From Parasponia andersonii (Eukaryota; Streptophyta; Magnoliopsida; Rosales; Cannabaceae), in contig JXTB01000142.1 of NCBI GenBank assembly GCA_002914805.1, positions 174,584 through 238,583 of the forward strand: 64,000 nucleotides of DNA. Direction: 5' to 3'. Every line of letters begins with the position of its first letter. Position 1 is the stretch's first letter. The notes under the pieces are model-generated. The model did no database searches and was not told the origin of the DNA. It saw only the letters and a list, made by a program, of their open reading frames with translations. Shown here one piece after another: positions 24,199-37,281 of the stretch. The translations under genes were made by a program, and so were the position numbers.

Positions 24199-24317
24199 TT
24201 CTTATTAACTCTCTCCTGCTCAATGAAATGATGGACGGGATATACACCAGTTTCATTGTAAGGTCCCTTGTTTAATAAAATTGTTGGATAGTATCACTTT
24301 CTTTTTTTAAGGTAGAT

Positions 24318-24658
24318 AGTATCACTTTTATCCCTAGTATTTTAACACTTTATTTAAATTGTAATCAACATTGACACTTTAATTTGAAATCTCTTACAAA
24401 TTTATACTCTAACACTAATTTAGAGCAGTTAATTTTCTAATATGATTTAACAGAATTATTTTCGGATCAGTTTTTATATAGTTTAAAACTGATCCAATAA
24501 TAAATCTATTAAATTATCTTGGTATATAAATTTTTTAAATTAGTGTCAGAGTATAAATTTGTAACAAATAGTAAATTTAAGGGTCAATATTGATAATAAT
24601 CTAAATATAAGGTACAAGTTGAACAAAATGTCAAAATGCAAGGTATAAAAGTGATATT
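24318..24658. mobile_element. Foldback MITE, second family
   Basis: The left arm starts AGTATCACTTTTATCCCTAG and the reverse complement of the right arm reads AATATCACTTTTATACCTTG. Pairing continues inward through ATTGACACTT/ATTGACCCTT and ACAAATTTATACTCTAACAC / ACAAATTTATACTCTGACAC. Each arm is about 110 bp of a 341-bp element, so a transcript would form a long imperfect hairpin. The sequence is unrelated to the foldback copies at 20436 and 25804. Confidence 0.7.
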
Positions 24659-25762
24659 TTCCCTAAAAATAAAAATACTTAGTTTGATATGGTCATTTTT
24701 TGAAAAAAAATATATTTTTCAGATATTTTAATTTCACATGGAGTTGTTAATATCCATTTCTTGACATGATATATATGGAAAAAGTCTTAAGTGTGATATA
24801 TTATGGATCTAAAACTTACTCTTATTATTTTGAGTCATATTTTAGTATCTAATGCAAGGCAAGGTAAACTAAGACTTTGTCTCAAAATAACTTAGTTGAC
24901 TTGTTTGAAACAATTTACAATTAGCTCAACAAGAAGGGGAAAAAAAAAACCTGAGACGTGTCAAAACTTTAAATTATATCATTATATGATTATGATTATT
25001 ACTATTATTTAAATAACAAATAATAAAATTATTTTGATTAACTCTTTACCAGTCAAACATTACAATCCTAGAGACTCATAGAAATATGATTAATTTGGAC
25101 TCAATTTAAGTAAATATCTATTTGTCAAATGTCATAGTAAAATATCCGGTATATATGTTTATTTACCAAGTGTAAAATTTTATATGTGAAGTACAAAAAA
25201 TTATGTACTCAGTACATTTCAGTTCAATAACTAAAATTAATAAATAAATATATCTACCAAGTATAAAAATATACATACCTTAACATTTAATTATAAAATT
25301 TTAAAAGATAAACATCTACTTAATTAAATTTTAATTGGTCGTCCACTTGAATTTATCACAATCCTATATGTCTAAAAGAACTGGAAGCCCATGGTCATAG
25401 GCTTGGCCCAGCCCAATCCAATGGCATATACAAAGTTGGTAGTTGAGTAAAGAGTATTTATAAGAAATATCTTTTTTTCTTATTTCTCTTTTTTCTTTTT
25501 TCTAGATCAATTTAAAACATTGCCATTTTTTCACACCTATTTACTAAACGACTGTTTTATAATTTATTTTGAAAAATAGACATTTTTAAGTTGATCTATT
25601 TTTTAAAAAAATAATCCAATTTTACAGATAAGTTTTAAAATGTAACCATTATTAAGAGTATTTGAAAAATAACCACTTTTTAAACAGTGATCCACAATTT
25701 GGTTATTTGGCTTAATCCTGTGAGTAAATCTATTCAAAGAAATAATGATAAATAAGGGAAAA

Positions 25763-25801
<39 letters not shown>

Positions 25802-25803
25802 AA

Positions 25804-26114
25804 AATTTGGGTATTCTGCAATTTAAATTCTGAAGTTTGGACTCTGCAAAATAATACATTGAGATTAAGAAATTTGGAAATTAATATCCCTAATTGACTT
25901 TTTGAATAATTTTAAATGATAAAATGCAATAATATCTTCAAAAGTGAGAAGAATAATAAGGATTAATCTAGTTTTGGTAGAAGATATTATTATTTTTTAG
26001 TTACTAAAATTTGTCCAAAAGTCTATTCAGAGTATTAATTTTTAAAAATTCTTAATCTCAAGATATTATTTTACTGGATCCAAACTTTATGATTTAAATA
26101 ACAAAATACTCAAA
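25804..26114. mobile_element. Foldback MITE, copy B
   Basis: This is the same family as 20436-20742: it shares TTCTGCAATTTAAATTCTGA, TTGAGATTAAGAA and the central GTTACTAAAA blocks in the same order. The right arm reverse-complemented reads GAGTATTTTGTTATTTAAAT, pairing with the left GGGTATTCTGCAATTTAAAT. It is about 310 bp with arms of about 100 bp, lies next to a long poly-A run and is more diverged than copy A. Confidence 0.72.
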
Positions 26115-27178
26115 TACGAGATACTTTTTACCGTTGATCGTAGTAATAATAACAATAACGTGTGCCTAAGGCACGTGCATCCCAGTTAATTATTATTATT
26201 TTTATTTTCTAAATATGGATTTGTTTAGGATGTTAGGGAAAAAAAAAATGACCCTTGAAAAAAGAAAGTAATATGGCAAATAGGGATGCGTTAAGGAATT
26301 GAGGTATATATCTATGTGGGTCTCATTTTAAATTAAATTTTATAGTTAAAAAAAAAAAGCGAGACAAACAGCTGAGGCAATGGACAGCTCATTTTTCAAA
26401 ATTATCTATGCTTCTATAATAATACTACTACTAGATATAAATATCAAATTTTTTCTCCTTCCACGTAACAACGTACAAAATAATGTTGTATTTTAGTTTG
26501 AACTCGTTTTATAAATTCTCCAAAACCCCCAAAGAATCCATAGGAGATGGGACAAATTGAGACCACTTTTTCGAAATTGGAGAAAAAGTACATCATACTC
26601 GATTATCTCGTAATACAGTGTAGTGAAACTGCTTTTGTCAAACTTGGGCCAAGATAAACCAAAGTCAATTAAATTAAACCGAAGCAAAGTGTAACACTTA
26701 ACAAATGTCAAAAAGTGAGGGGTAAAATTCAGGGACACTGCCATTGGGATAGACCATATTACAAACTCAAGCAAAAGCAAAGTTTCCAGCCTTGTTCAGA
26801 GATTACGAATTATTTCTTTAAACTTAATAATTATGACTAATTCTTTATGAACCAGTAACTCGTAGATCCTTATGATATTTAGGATTAGAAATATGAAAAT
26901 GAGCTCTAAATAAATAGTATCAAATAAACTTGTTGTTATGTCAATCAAATAAATAGTATCACGTCATGTAAATTATTTTTCTGACCAAGTAGAATAGGTT
27001 CCATAAATACGAGTTTACTGGCCTTTAATGAGAAAGAACACACCCAGAAATCCAAAAACGGTTTATAAAAAGAAATGTTACTTGCATTAAAAAAAGAGTA
27101 CAATGAGCCATTTTCAAGTCTCAAAAGGAAAAAGCAAAGTAATACTACTTACTCTCAAGCATATTGCTTGTTTGTATT

Positions 27179-27362
27179 CGTAGAGATTAAGCTAAGAATA
27201 ATAATTATTTTTCATTCTATCATTTATACAGAAATGAGTAGTATTTATACAACATATTAGCCTTAGGATACAGAATAAAAACTACCATAAAACAGGGAAT
27301 GAAACAGCACTAAAGCAAACAAATAAAAGATACTTAAAAATACAAGAATATATTTAAAACCA
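27179..27362 (-). repeat. 3' LTR of Copia fossil 27179-31375
   Basis: It aligns over its whole length with 31205-31375, sharing GTAGTATTTATACAACATAT and CATAAAACAGGGAAT. On the minus strand it begins TGGTTTTAAATA. No clean 5-bp target duplication is visible outside the two LTRs. Confidence 0.8.
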
Positions 27363-30300
27363 GGTGTTATATGATTTTGTCTTCACAAGATATGCACATC
27401 TTATATCACTCTCCTTCAAGTTGATCATATAGATTAAACAGTCTAAGCTTGCTCACTATTCTTTTAAACAAAGGTCTAGGTAATCCTTTGGTTAAAATAT
27501 CTGCAGCCTGTTCTGTGGTATTCACATAAGAAATACAAAGAACCCATTCAATCTTATATTTTATAAAGTGACGGTCAATTTCAATATGTTTGATTCGATC
27601 GTGATGAACAAGATTATGAATCATATTGATGATTGCATTGTTATCATAAAACACCTTCATAGGAGATTCAGTTGAGATGTTCAATTCTTCACGTTGTAGC
27701 CTCAGCCAAATTATTTCACTCACTCCATTGGCCAAGGAACAGAGTTTAGCTTCTGCACTACTTTTTGTCACAACACTACTTCTTTCTCTAAGTTACCAAA
27801 TTCCCCTAAACATAAGAACAATAACTAGAGGTAGATTTTCTGTCATCAATAGATCCTGCCTAATTGGCATCTATATAGACTTCAATTCCTTGAGATCTTT
27901 CTTTCTTAAAAAATAGCCCTCTACCAGGACTACCTTTCAGATATTTCAAAATTCTTACAACAGCATCATGATGTTCCTCATTTGGTGCATGCATGAATTG
28001 GCTTACCAGACTTACTACAAACACTATATCAGATCTTGTATAGGACAAGTAGATTAACTTCCCCATTAGATGTTGGTATCTACCTTTGTCCACAGGTGTG
28101 CTCATATTATGATTGCTCATCTTTATATTTGGATCAATAGAGGTATCAACTAACTTGCATCCAAGTAATCTTGTTTCCTAAAGTAGATCAAGAACATATT
28201 TTTTTTGGGTTACAGAGATACCAGATTTGTTTCTGGCAATCAGCATACCCAAAAAATACCTTAATAGGCCCAAGTCTTTCATTTCGAATTCATTAGCAAG
28301 TTTCTTCTTCAAGGATCTCATTTCACAAGTATCATCACCAATTATAATAATATCATCAACATACGTATGGTTGATTTACTGCCTCTGTGGTTGTAAAAGA
28401 GCGTATGATCTGTGTGAGCTTACTGATATCCTTCTTGGTGAATTGCTTTAGTGAACCTTTCAAACCAAGCCTTGAGTGATTGCTTGAGACCATAAAAGGA
28501 TTTTTTCAGTTTGCACACTTACTCTGAAGTCCCTATGTTTTTAAATCCTGGTAGAAGATCCACGTACACTTCTTCTAAGAGATCTCCGTGTAAAAAGGCA
28601 TTTTTGATATCTAAGATATTTTTGTTTAAAAATGTATTTTTGATATCAAGTTATTGGAGAGGCCAATCGAGATTTGCAGCCAAAGAAAGGAGTACCCAGA
28701 TAGTATTGAGTTTGACTACAGGGGAAAAAGTTTCTCGATAGTCTATCCCATATGTTTATGTGAATCTCTTTGCAACCAACCTAGCCTTACATCTTTCAAT
28801 GGTCCCGTCTGACCGATATTTCACAGTATACACCCATTTATACATAACTGGTATAGCGTCTTTGGATTTTGTGACAATCTCCCATGTTTTGTTTTTTTCA
28901 AAGGCCTCCATCTCATCTTTTACGACTCCATGCCATTCTTCCTTTTTGAGAGCTTCTTCAATATTCTTTGGGATTTCCACTTCTTCTAATTTAGCCACAA
29001 AAGTCCTCATAGATAGGGATAAATGATCATATTTAACCACTTGAGTTATAGGATGTTGAATACATGAGCGAACCCCTTTTCTCAAAGTAATAAGTAAATC
29101 ATCAATGTTATTTTCAGGAAATAGAACTTTTGAAGTACCTGAGTCAGGGGTAAATTCTTGGTGTGGCTCAAAAGGAGGAGGCATTTTAATTCTATTGACT
29201 CTTCTTACAAGAATAAACGAAAGGCTTGATGGGCTTTAGTAAGGGGAGTTGTTGTTGCTCTTTTGGTTAGGAGGTTTGCTACCGTCATGAATCACTATTT
29301 CTTTTTTATGTTCATCTTCCAAGTTGTTCCCATTGTTAGGGTTGGAAATTTGTAAAATATTTGATTCATTTACAGAGTCAAAAACAATATAAGGTAAGGT
29401 ATTTAAAGATATATTCCAAAAATTTTCTTCATTTCCAATCTCCCCTTAAAGGGAATCTTTGGAAAAAGACGACTTATTTTCAAAAAAGGTGACATCCATT
29501 GACACAAACCATTTTTTCTTTTCAGGAGAGTAACACTTGTACTCTTTTTGATTTGCCGCATATCCCACAAAGATGCATTTAAAAGCCCTTGGATCAAGTT
29601 TATTTCTGTTGATTTCATAATTATGAATGAATGTAGCACAACCAAAGACTTTTAAAGGTAACTCACTCACCATTCGTGACTTTTAAAAAGACATTATTTG
29701 GGGTTTGAAAATTAAGAGTATTAGTTGGTATTCTATTTATGAGATAGCAGGCAATTAAGACAGCATCTCTCCAGAAAGATTTTGGAGTAATAGTAGTATA
29801 CAGATGGACCTAGCAACTTCTAAAAGGTGCCGATTTTTCCTTTCAGCAATCTCATTTTGTTGGGATAAGTACTTTGATGTACAATACCATTTTCATATTA
29901 AGTAACTTCCTAAGATTTGGTTGAAATATTCCTTACCATTATCAGTACGAAGGATTTTAATATTGGTAGAAAATTGAGTTTTAACTATTTTATGAAAGTT
30001 CTTAAAGATTTGTGCGGCATCAGATTTTTCTCTGAGTAAATAAACCCAACACAATCGAGTATGATCATCGATAAAAGTTATAAACCAATGTTTGAGATAA
30101 ATAGTTTGAGACCGTGAAAGTCCCCAAATATCACTGTGTACAATGTTAAAAGGTTCAGTTGCTTTATAAGGTCTAGATTTAAACATTATCCTTTGATGCT
30201 TAGCTAATTGACACACTTCACATTAAAACTCATCATGATTTTTAAATAAAGACGGAAACAAGTGTTTTATTCCCTTTGGAATTTTTGCCAAAAAAAAAAA

Positions 30301-31204
30301 ATAAAGCCCCTCGTACTCCTTAGAATTGCCAATCTTCGTCTCTGAAATCAAGTCTTGAAAAATACACTGATTTTGTGAGAAGATGACTTTGCAATTATTA
30401 TCTTTTGAGAATTTACTGACAGATAATAAATTCTAAGAAAGATTTGGAACATAAAAGATGAGTTGGGCCCGTTTTTAAGGGGTTAATAATTTATGGAGTA
30501 GCTGCAGCTGGTTCTTACTCAGCCCAAGTCCACCAACATCATCTTCTGTCCTTTGCTCGACACCAACCTACAATGCATAACTTTTTGCTCGCCATTTATT
30601 CTCTATGGTTGGCAGCTTTCCGTGCAATTTCCAGCACCTCTCTTTGGTGTGATTTGTTTTCAGGCAGTAGCCACACCAAAGATTTCCTTTACGAGTTGGC
30701 AGGCCAGCACCATCTCCTCGGTTTATCTCGTGGCCCTTTGGGGGCAAAAGTAGAGACTTTAATAGTTGGCTGCAGTTTAAATTCTTTCATCATTTGGCGG
30801 TGTCAGCATTCTTCCTTGCGAACTTCAGCAAATATCTCATCAATTGGCAGTAAAGGTCACGACCCATTAAGATACTGAACGTGATTTTTCCTCTTCCACG
30901 AATGACCATTTGTACTGAACGTAACCATTGGAAGTTAAAAACAAAGTGATTTGAAGAGAAGAATTATCAAAAGAGCATGAGAGCTAGAGCTGATTGTAAG
31001 GGTCTGAGAGAAAAGGTCAATAGAATCCTCATTCTTCCCGTCCTAACTCATGGCTGATTAGCAACGAAAAAGTACAAGAAAGTGCAGAAAAATCACTTTG
31101 TTTCTGGTTTCGAAAATAGAGGGAAATAGAGTATTATTTCAACAATAAAAGCTGAAAAAAAAAACAAATATGGTTCCCAAGAGCTACAGTCAGCTCTGAT
31201 ACCA

Positions 31205-31375
31205 TGTAGAGATTAATCTAAGAATAATGATTATTTTTCTCAGAAAGGAGTAGTATTTATACAACATATTAGGCTTAGGATACGGAATAGAAACTGCCAT
31301 AAAACAGGGAATAAAACAACACTAAAGCAGACAAATAAAAGATATTTAAAAACACAAGAATATCCTTAAAACACA
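31205..31375 (-). repeat. 5' LTR of Copia fossil 27179-31375
   Basis: The partner of 27179-27362. Its plus-strand left edge is TGTAGAGATTAA, immediately next to the tRNA-Met primer-binding site at 31193-31204, which fixes the element's orientation as minus. Confidence 0.8.
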
Positions 31376-31625
31376 AGATATTTACCTAGGCATGCTTGCA
31401 GTATACAATAGTACACTTATTTCTTTGGATTCTATGTTCTAAAAATAACAACTCCAAATCGCTTATTCTAACTTTTTCTCCTGTGTAAAATAAGTTGTAT
31501 ACAAAATATAAAAACTAACAAATCTGTTAGATCTTATTCAAATCATAAGTGAGACTTTATTTTCAAGATTTTTGACAGGTATGAAATTCGTGTATAAAAT
31601 ATAAACCGTACTTTTGCAGCAGTCT

Positions 31626-34600
31626 TCAGTTTCTGCCTATAAACTCTAAGTACCTCTCCACAATCTCCAATCCACAAAGCTCCTTCACAACTGGCATAGT
31701 AGCAGGAACATCCAATTGGAATATTGAGTCAGATTCTTCCTGGCTGCTCCATGAAAGAATTTGTTCTCTTGCTGCTTTGATGGCAGCTCTTGTAGCAGAG
31801 TGAACGGAAACTGCTAGAAGCAATGGTGGCTCGCCGGAAGCTGCACAAAAAGATAATTCCCTTTGAGCTTGTTATCAGAGTAGCCTTCGGCTAAAACAAA
31901 AAAGAAACTTCTAAGTGTTCCAGCATAATATAAGCTTCTCATTAGAGTAGCCTTCGAAGAAATGAATAGTGCATGCTAATCTGATTAAGCCTTCTGAGTT
32001 AATTGCTTTTAGCTAGAAGAGCTACCATGCATTCCGAAATGTTATAGTGAAAAACCTCTTTATTTTTTTGTTTTATGATCTTAAAAATAAAATGAATGAT
32101 GGAGATGTTCTTGAATAACATTTTGAGAACATTTTCATCACTCAATTCATTTTTCTAAACAGAAAAACAAAAAATAAAAATGTTGGCAAGCAAGCCCTAG
32201 AAGTGGTAACTCCATGCAAGCAGAATTGTTCCTCTTTATGATTTTACAGATCTGCAGCATTAAAAAATTCCTAGGAAGCACTATCTTCTTATCATAATCC
32301 CATATAAATGTTTGTCAACTGCTAAAGATTTGAATTGTCCATGTGCAGTTCTGACACAATCAAACATTTAGAAACATAACAAGGTTCCTTTGTTGTTCAT
32401 CTCTTCAATCACAAAACAATAACTTCTACTGGCTTTTTATTGTTTCTTCTTAAAAGCAAACCTCCGCAAGTGGGACTTTATCACAAAAGAAGGATGAAAA
32501 GTTCATTAGCCTAGGAAAAGACATGAAGAGATATACCCTCGAGAAGTATACACCAAGAATGCATAAAATCAGAAAGAAAACAAATGTTGTCTCTAGCTAC
32601 AAGAGAATGCATAAAATCAGGAGCCAAGTGTCACCACCCTTGTAATCCCTCTAGAAGTTGAGAACTTGTTTTCCTAGAAATTCGAAGATTCAGGTAACTA
32701 CTTAAGCTATACTATTTAAGACTACGCTAGGGAATTTTTGAATTTAAGTGATGTAGACATTGAATACGATCTGTTTGATTTCTTATCTATCTCGCTTATC
32801 TCTACCAATTCTATTTGCTATTATATCTATTCTCTCCATTTTTCTCATCTTATCATACATCATTAAGTCTTTTCCCCTAAGGTATTTTGGTTAATTTATA
32901 CAAACTCCAAATTATTTTTCTTTTCCAAAATTTTTAGCGTAGAACAGTTAAGAGATCTTTCATTTTAGAATTTGATGCTCCAGCATTCTCATCATCCAGT
33001 GCAATATGCTATTTTATCTTTTTTTTTAATAATTTTTAATCTTCCTTTCTTGAACAATATACACAATTAATTGATAGAGATCTTTGGAATTTCAAATCCT
33101 GAAGAATATAAAACATAGAATTCAGTTTCTATTAGAACATAAAAGACACGAAATTAAAAAGAGATACAAAGTAAGAGCTTCTAGCATTTTGAGCACAAGT
33201 TACAAGTAAAATTGAACTTGATCTAAGGAGTTCATTGACAAAGTTATAACTAGAGGCACACCATATATTGTATTGATAGTAAAATGATACCATTTTATTC
33301 TCTTGATTAATATTTATAGAACATTTCTTTTCTTTTGTTTATTTTTTAATTTTAAATTTAGATTTCAACACAGTCAAATTAGTTATTACATCCATATTCT
33401 TCGGCAAGAATGAATCTGAATTGTAAGTTGCATACAGGTGTAACAGGCTGATAATAAACTAAAACACAGAAGTTCAATTGATGAAGAGACATACCTTTCG
33501 AAGAGAGAACACGGTTTTTGTGATGTCCACTGTTCCATACTTCAACGTTGAACTGTCTGGGGATGGTGTCTAATGAAGGAATCTTGTATGTCCATGTGCT
33601 ATCAGCAACCACTAATCCATCAGAACTTGTGAGGTACTCTTCATCCATAAAAAACCCAACTCCTTGTACAAAAGCTCCCTCAATCTGCAAGAACCAACCC
33701 CTAATTAAATACTAAAATAAATCATGTATACCGTCAATCCAGCAAAGACCAGGATATTTTTCTTGGAAAATTTTTTCCATGGTGCAAGGCCATTGACAGT
33801 TCTATTCTATGCATGGATATTCTATCACTTGAAGAATCTTATTTGTTGGCTCCAATAACACGTATGCTATCAAAATGTTTGTATCGTACTGAGGGAAAGA
33901 AAAATGATGGGAGAGAGCGCAAAGACAAAGGAAACAAAAGTGGGTATTGCATGTTGCTATATTATTCTCAAATAGTTGTTCTATAAAGAATTTTAATAAT
34001 CAAAATATTCAAATGAGACATCCACGAACCTTTTAACATAGTGTAGTTCATACAAACAATCAGCATAGCTAAATTTCACCACTGTTTCTTTGCTGACACT
34101 AAAATTCACAACTGTTATCGATGGATAATAAGATAACTGAATAAAATTAAAACTCTTTTCCCATTAACTTATACTTCCAAAATTAAACAAAAGAAAATAT
34201 ACTCAGTCTTGTCTTTTCAAAATTTTTACTATACAGACTTAAGCAAATACATTTTTCTTTCTTGCATTCACATTTTCCCTCCTCCGAGACTATTGATCTA
34301 TTTCTTTTCGACTTTCCTACCATGAGACTTGTTTAAACTATAAGCTGAATTCCAAGAAAATGTCTCTAGAATGAACAACAAAATAGAAAAAATCAAATTA
34401 GACTTCATAAAAAATCAGGATTACCTGTCCAAGATCAACTGCAGGGTTGAGACTCTGTCCGCAGTCATAGATAATATCCGATTGCAAAATTGTGGTTTGT
34501 CCAGTCAGAAGATTAATCTCAACCTGTGATAAGATGGCTTCAATATTAAATACTTTTCATTAGCTATATACTGGCGCTCATGCTGATACTCTGATTTGAA

Positions 34601-37217
34601 GTAAGATTAACTAAGCAGTTTCATACTACCACAATGAACTGATTCATGTTTAAGAGTAATCTAACTAGTTTGAGACACTATGTAATATAAACAAAATCCT
34701 GCAATGACGTAAAAAAGGTTCCTGCAGAAGATTCACCTCACTCACTGCAGCGCCATAGTTTAGGTATCGCATGGAAGACATATCTGGCACGTAGAGAGAA
34801 CTTACTGAAAAGTTTACAGATTGTGAGTACCCCTGCATAGGTATAATGAATGACACAAAAAGAGACTAGGAATCAATCGGGGAATAACTCTTAAACATTA
34901 AAAATAAATGCAAGAAATCCTAGGTTTAGTGTCATGTAGCTAGAAAGTTAATGTTTGTTGAGAAAAAATAAATTTACCATGATCTATCTAAGTCAGTCCA
35001 TAGGTCAGCAGGATAACTTATTGATATTCTGATCATTAAGAGAAAGAAACAATAAGATCCAAGTAGATACCTGAGCGATAAGTGTCTCCCATTTGATAGA
35101 ATTAGAGCCCACCAGCAACCTTTCCTTTAGAGGAGCTAACCTCTCAACCAAGACATTGCAGCAGAGTCTGACTGCCTCACAGCTTGCCTCAGATGTTGTG
35201 CTCCCAGCCGTGAACCCCCCTTGGGTCAAACTCAATGTATCAGTCTGTATGACTCGTACTTTATGCAGGAGGTGTTCAGTTCCATCACCAATGATTGAAC
35301 CGAGAGCAAAAGCAGCCATCTGTTTTACCTTTGTCCAAAGCCCCTGGCCCAGCTCAATTCCCCCTACTTCAACAACAACAGATCCATCCGATAGAATGCT
35401 TACTTTCCCCGGAGTTGCTCTGAGCAACACTTCAGACACAACTGGTACTCTAGATATGCCCCGTTTTCGCCATCTATTATACCTATTAAATTCTTTTACC
35501 TTTTGAGTCCTTTGATTAAAACTTGAAGATTTAGACACTTTATCCCATATTGAAGGTAAAGTATACTCCTGAGCTTCTCCAGCAGCACGCTTATAAAAAA
35601 AACTAAGGCTGTTGTATGTGTGAAGATTTTTGTGTCTGACAGAATCAGCTTCCAGTGAAAGAAAAGATGCAACATGCTCAATTATAGCTTCAGCTATATA
35701 AGATCCCTGTACCTCTCCAGGACCCCGCATTGCCGACTTACTCGAATGGTTTGTTTTGCATAACTTTATGTCAAATGCCAGAGCACCCCAGTCATACTTG
35801 TTAAGTGCACCAACCAAATTTGATGGCAGGATTGGACTTATATCTGCAGACATTCCTGCATCAATTAATATTTCTAGTTCTAAAGCTGTAATCTTCCCAT
35901 CTGACTTGAATCCGACACTGTAAGTTATTTTCATTGGATGCCTTCCTCCTGCCATTATCATATCAGTTTTGCGATTCATATATATCCTGACAGGGCAATG
36001 TAGTTTATGTGCCGCAAGTGCACATGCTGTTGCAACCTGAATTATATTGAAAAGAATGACCTTTAAATTGCAATTGAGTTAAAAAAGAATGAACTCAACG
36101 AGAGAGGGTGACAGAGCCTAGGATGCCATACACGAGAGGATTATCAAATACTTTCTCAGTACTATATCTATCACATATNNNNNNNNNNNNNNNNNNNNNN
36201 NNNNNNNNNNNNNNNNNNNNNNNNNNNNNNNNNNNNNNNNNNNNNNNNNNNNNNNNNNNNNNNNNNNNNNNNNNNNNNNNNNNNNNNNNNNNNNNNNNNN
36301 NNNNNNNNNNNNNNNNNNNNNNNNNNNNNNNNNNNNNNNNNNNNNNNNNNNNNNNNNNNNNNNNNNNNNNNNNNNNNNNNNNNNNNNNNNNNNNNNNNNN
36401 NNNNNNNNNNNNNNNNNNNNNNNNNNNNNNNNNNNNNNNNNNNNNNNNNNNNNNNNNNNNNNNNNNNNNNNNNNNNNNNNNNNNNNNNNNNNNNNNNNNN
36501 NNNNNNNNNNNNNNNNNNNNNNNNNNNNNNNNNNNNNNNNNNNNNNNNNNNNNNNNNNNNNNNNNNNNNNNNNNNNNNNNNNNNNNNNNNNNNNNNNNNN
36601 NNNNNNNNNNNNNNNNNNNNNNNNNNNNNNNNNNNNNNNNNNNNNNNNNNNNNNNNNNNNNNNNNNNNNNNNNNNNNNNNNNNNNNNNNNNNNNNNNNNN
36701 NNNNNNNNNNNNNNNNNNNNNNNNNNNNNNNNNNNNNNNNNNNNNNNNNNNNNNNNNNNNNNNNNNNNNNNNNNNNNNNNNNNNNNAAAAAAAAAAAAAA
36801 AAAAAAGACAGAACACACTTGGGAAAACCTCAGTCGTGATTTACTACCTTGGTTTTGTCAGGAAGGAAAGATAAGATAAGAAGGTTGTTGTAAATAATAC
36901 TTACAGGCATCGATTTAATGGCCTTTCCGCCAAAGCCACCTCCGACCCTTCTTGTGATAACACGGACATTATTCTCAGGTATACCCAAACACTTTGCAAT
37001 AACGCTGTGAGCAAATTCAGGACACTGAATTGAACTATAAACTACCATGCAGTTGTCTTCATCTGGTACAGCAAGGGCAGTTTGCGTCTCCATGTAGAAA
37101 TAGTATTGTGAAGGAAGTTTGATCTGGTAAATTTGAAACTATAAGTTAGAGAAATACAGACATGCTGAATTAGTGGTTAAGTAACCATTTTTTTCACCAT
37201 GTTGCAGTACCATTCAA

Positions 37218-37281
<64 letters not shown>

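Larger units (their letters stand above)
22152..27178. other. Intergenic region downstream of PARG
   Basis: Five kilobases without a supportable host gene. It contains the PARG 3' end, a decayed hAT-like transposase piece (about 22940-23400), a short tandem repeat (24120-24198), two foldback elements (24318-24658 and 25804-26114), a long poly-A run near 25768-25798, and AT-rich filler. The longer open frames, such as 26493-26780 on the minus strand, show no known domain. Confidence 0.65.
27179..31375 (-). mobile_element. Ty1/Copia retrotransposon fossil with two LTRs
   Basis: A 4.2 kb Copia element on the minus strand. LTRs lie at 27179-27362 and 31205-31375. A primer-binding site for initiator methionine tRNA lies at 31193-31204 (plus-strand GCTCTGATACCA) directly against the 5' LTR. 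Parts in minus-strand order: a poorly preserved gag region (about 31190-30300), integrase (30216-29893), reverse transcriptase (29184 to about 28200) and RNase H (27771-27406). The coding region is broken, with about eight or more breaks. The LTRs differ at roughly a tenth of aligned bases plus one short indel, so the insertion is old, probably several million years at usual plant rates (inference). It ends about 250 bp from the aldehyde oxidase stop codon. Confidence 0.88.

Noticed and set aside
26493-26780. 95-codon minus-strand open frame
   Set aside because: Composition and residue pattern are not protein-like enough, no family is recognised, and no splice or promoter context was found.
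30553-30878. Plus-strand open frames of 66 and 101 codons
   Set aside because: They are antisense shadows within the gag region of the minus-strand Copia fossil.
36108-36839. Three long open frames of 215-243 codons
   Set aside because: They are mostly translated N from the assembly gap.
37220-37280. CT/CA tract as a possible regulatory pyrimidine tract
   Set aside because: It is a plain compound microsatellite in mid-intron, away from splice sites.
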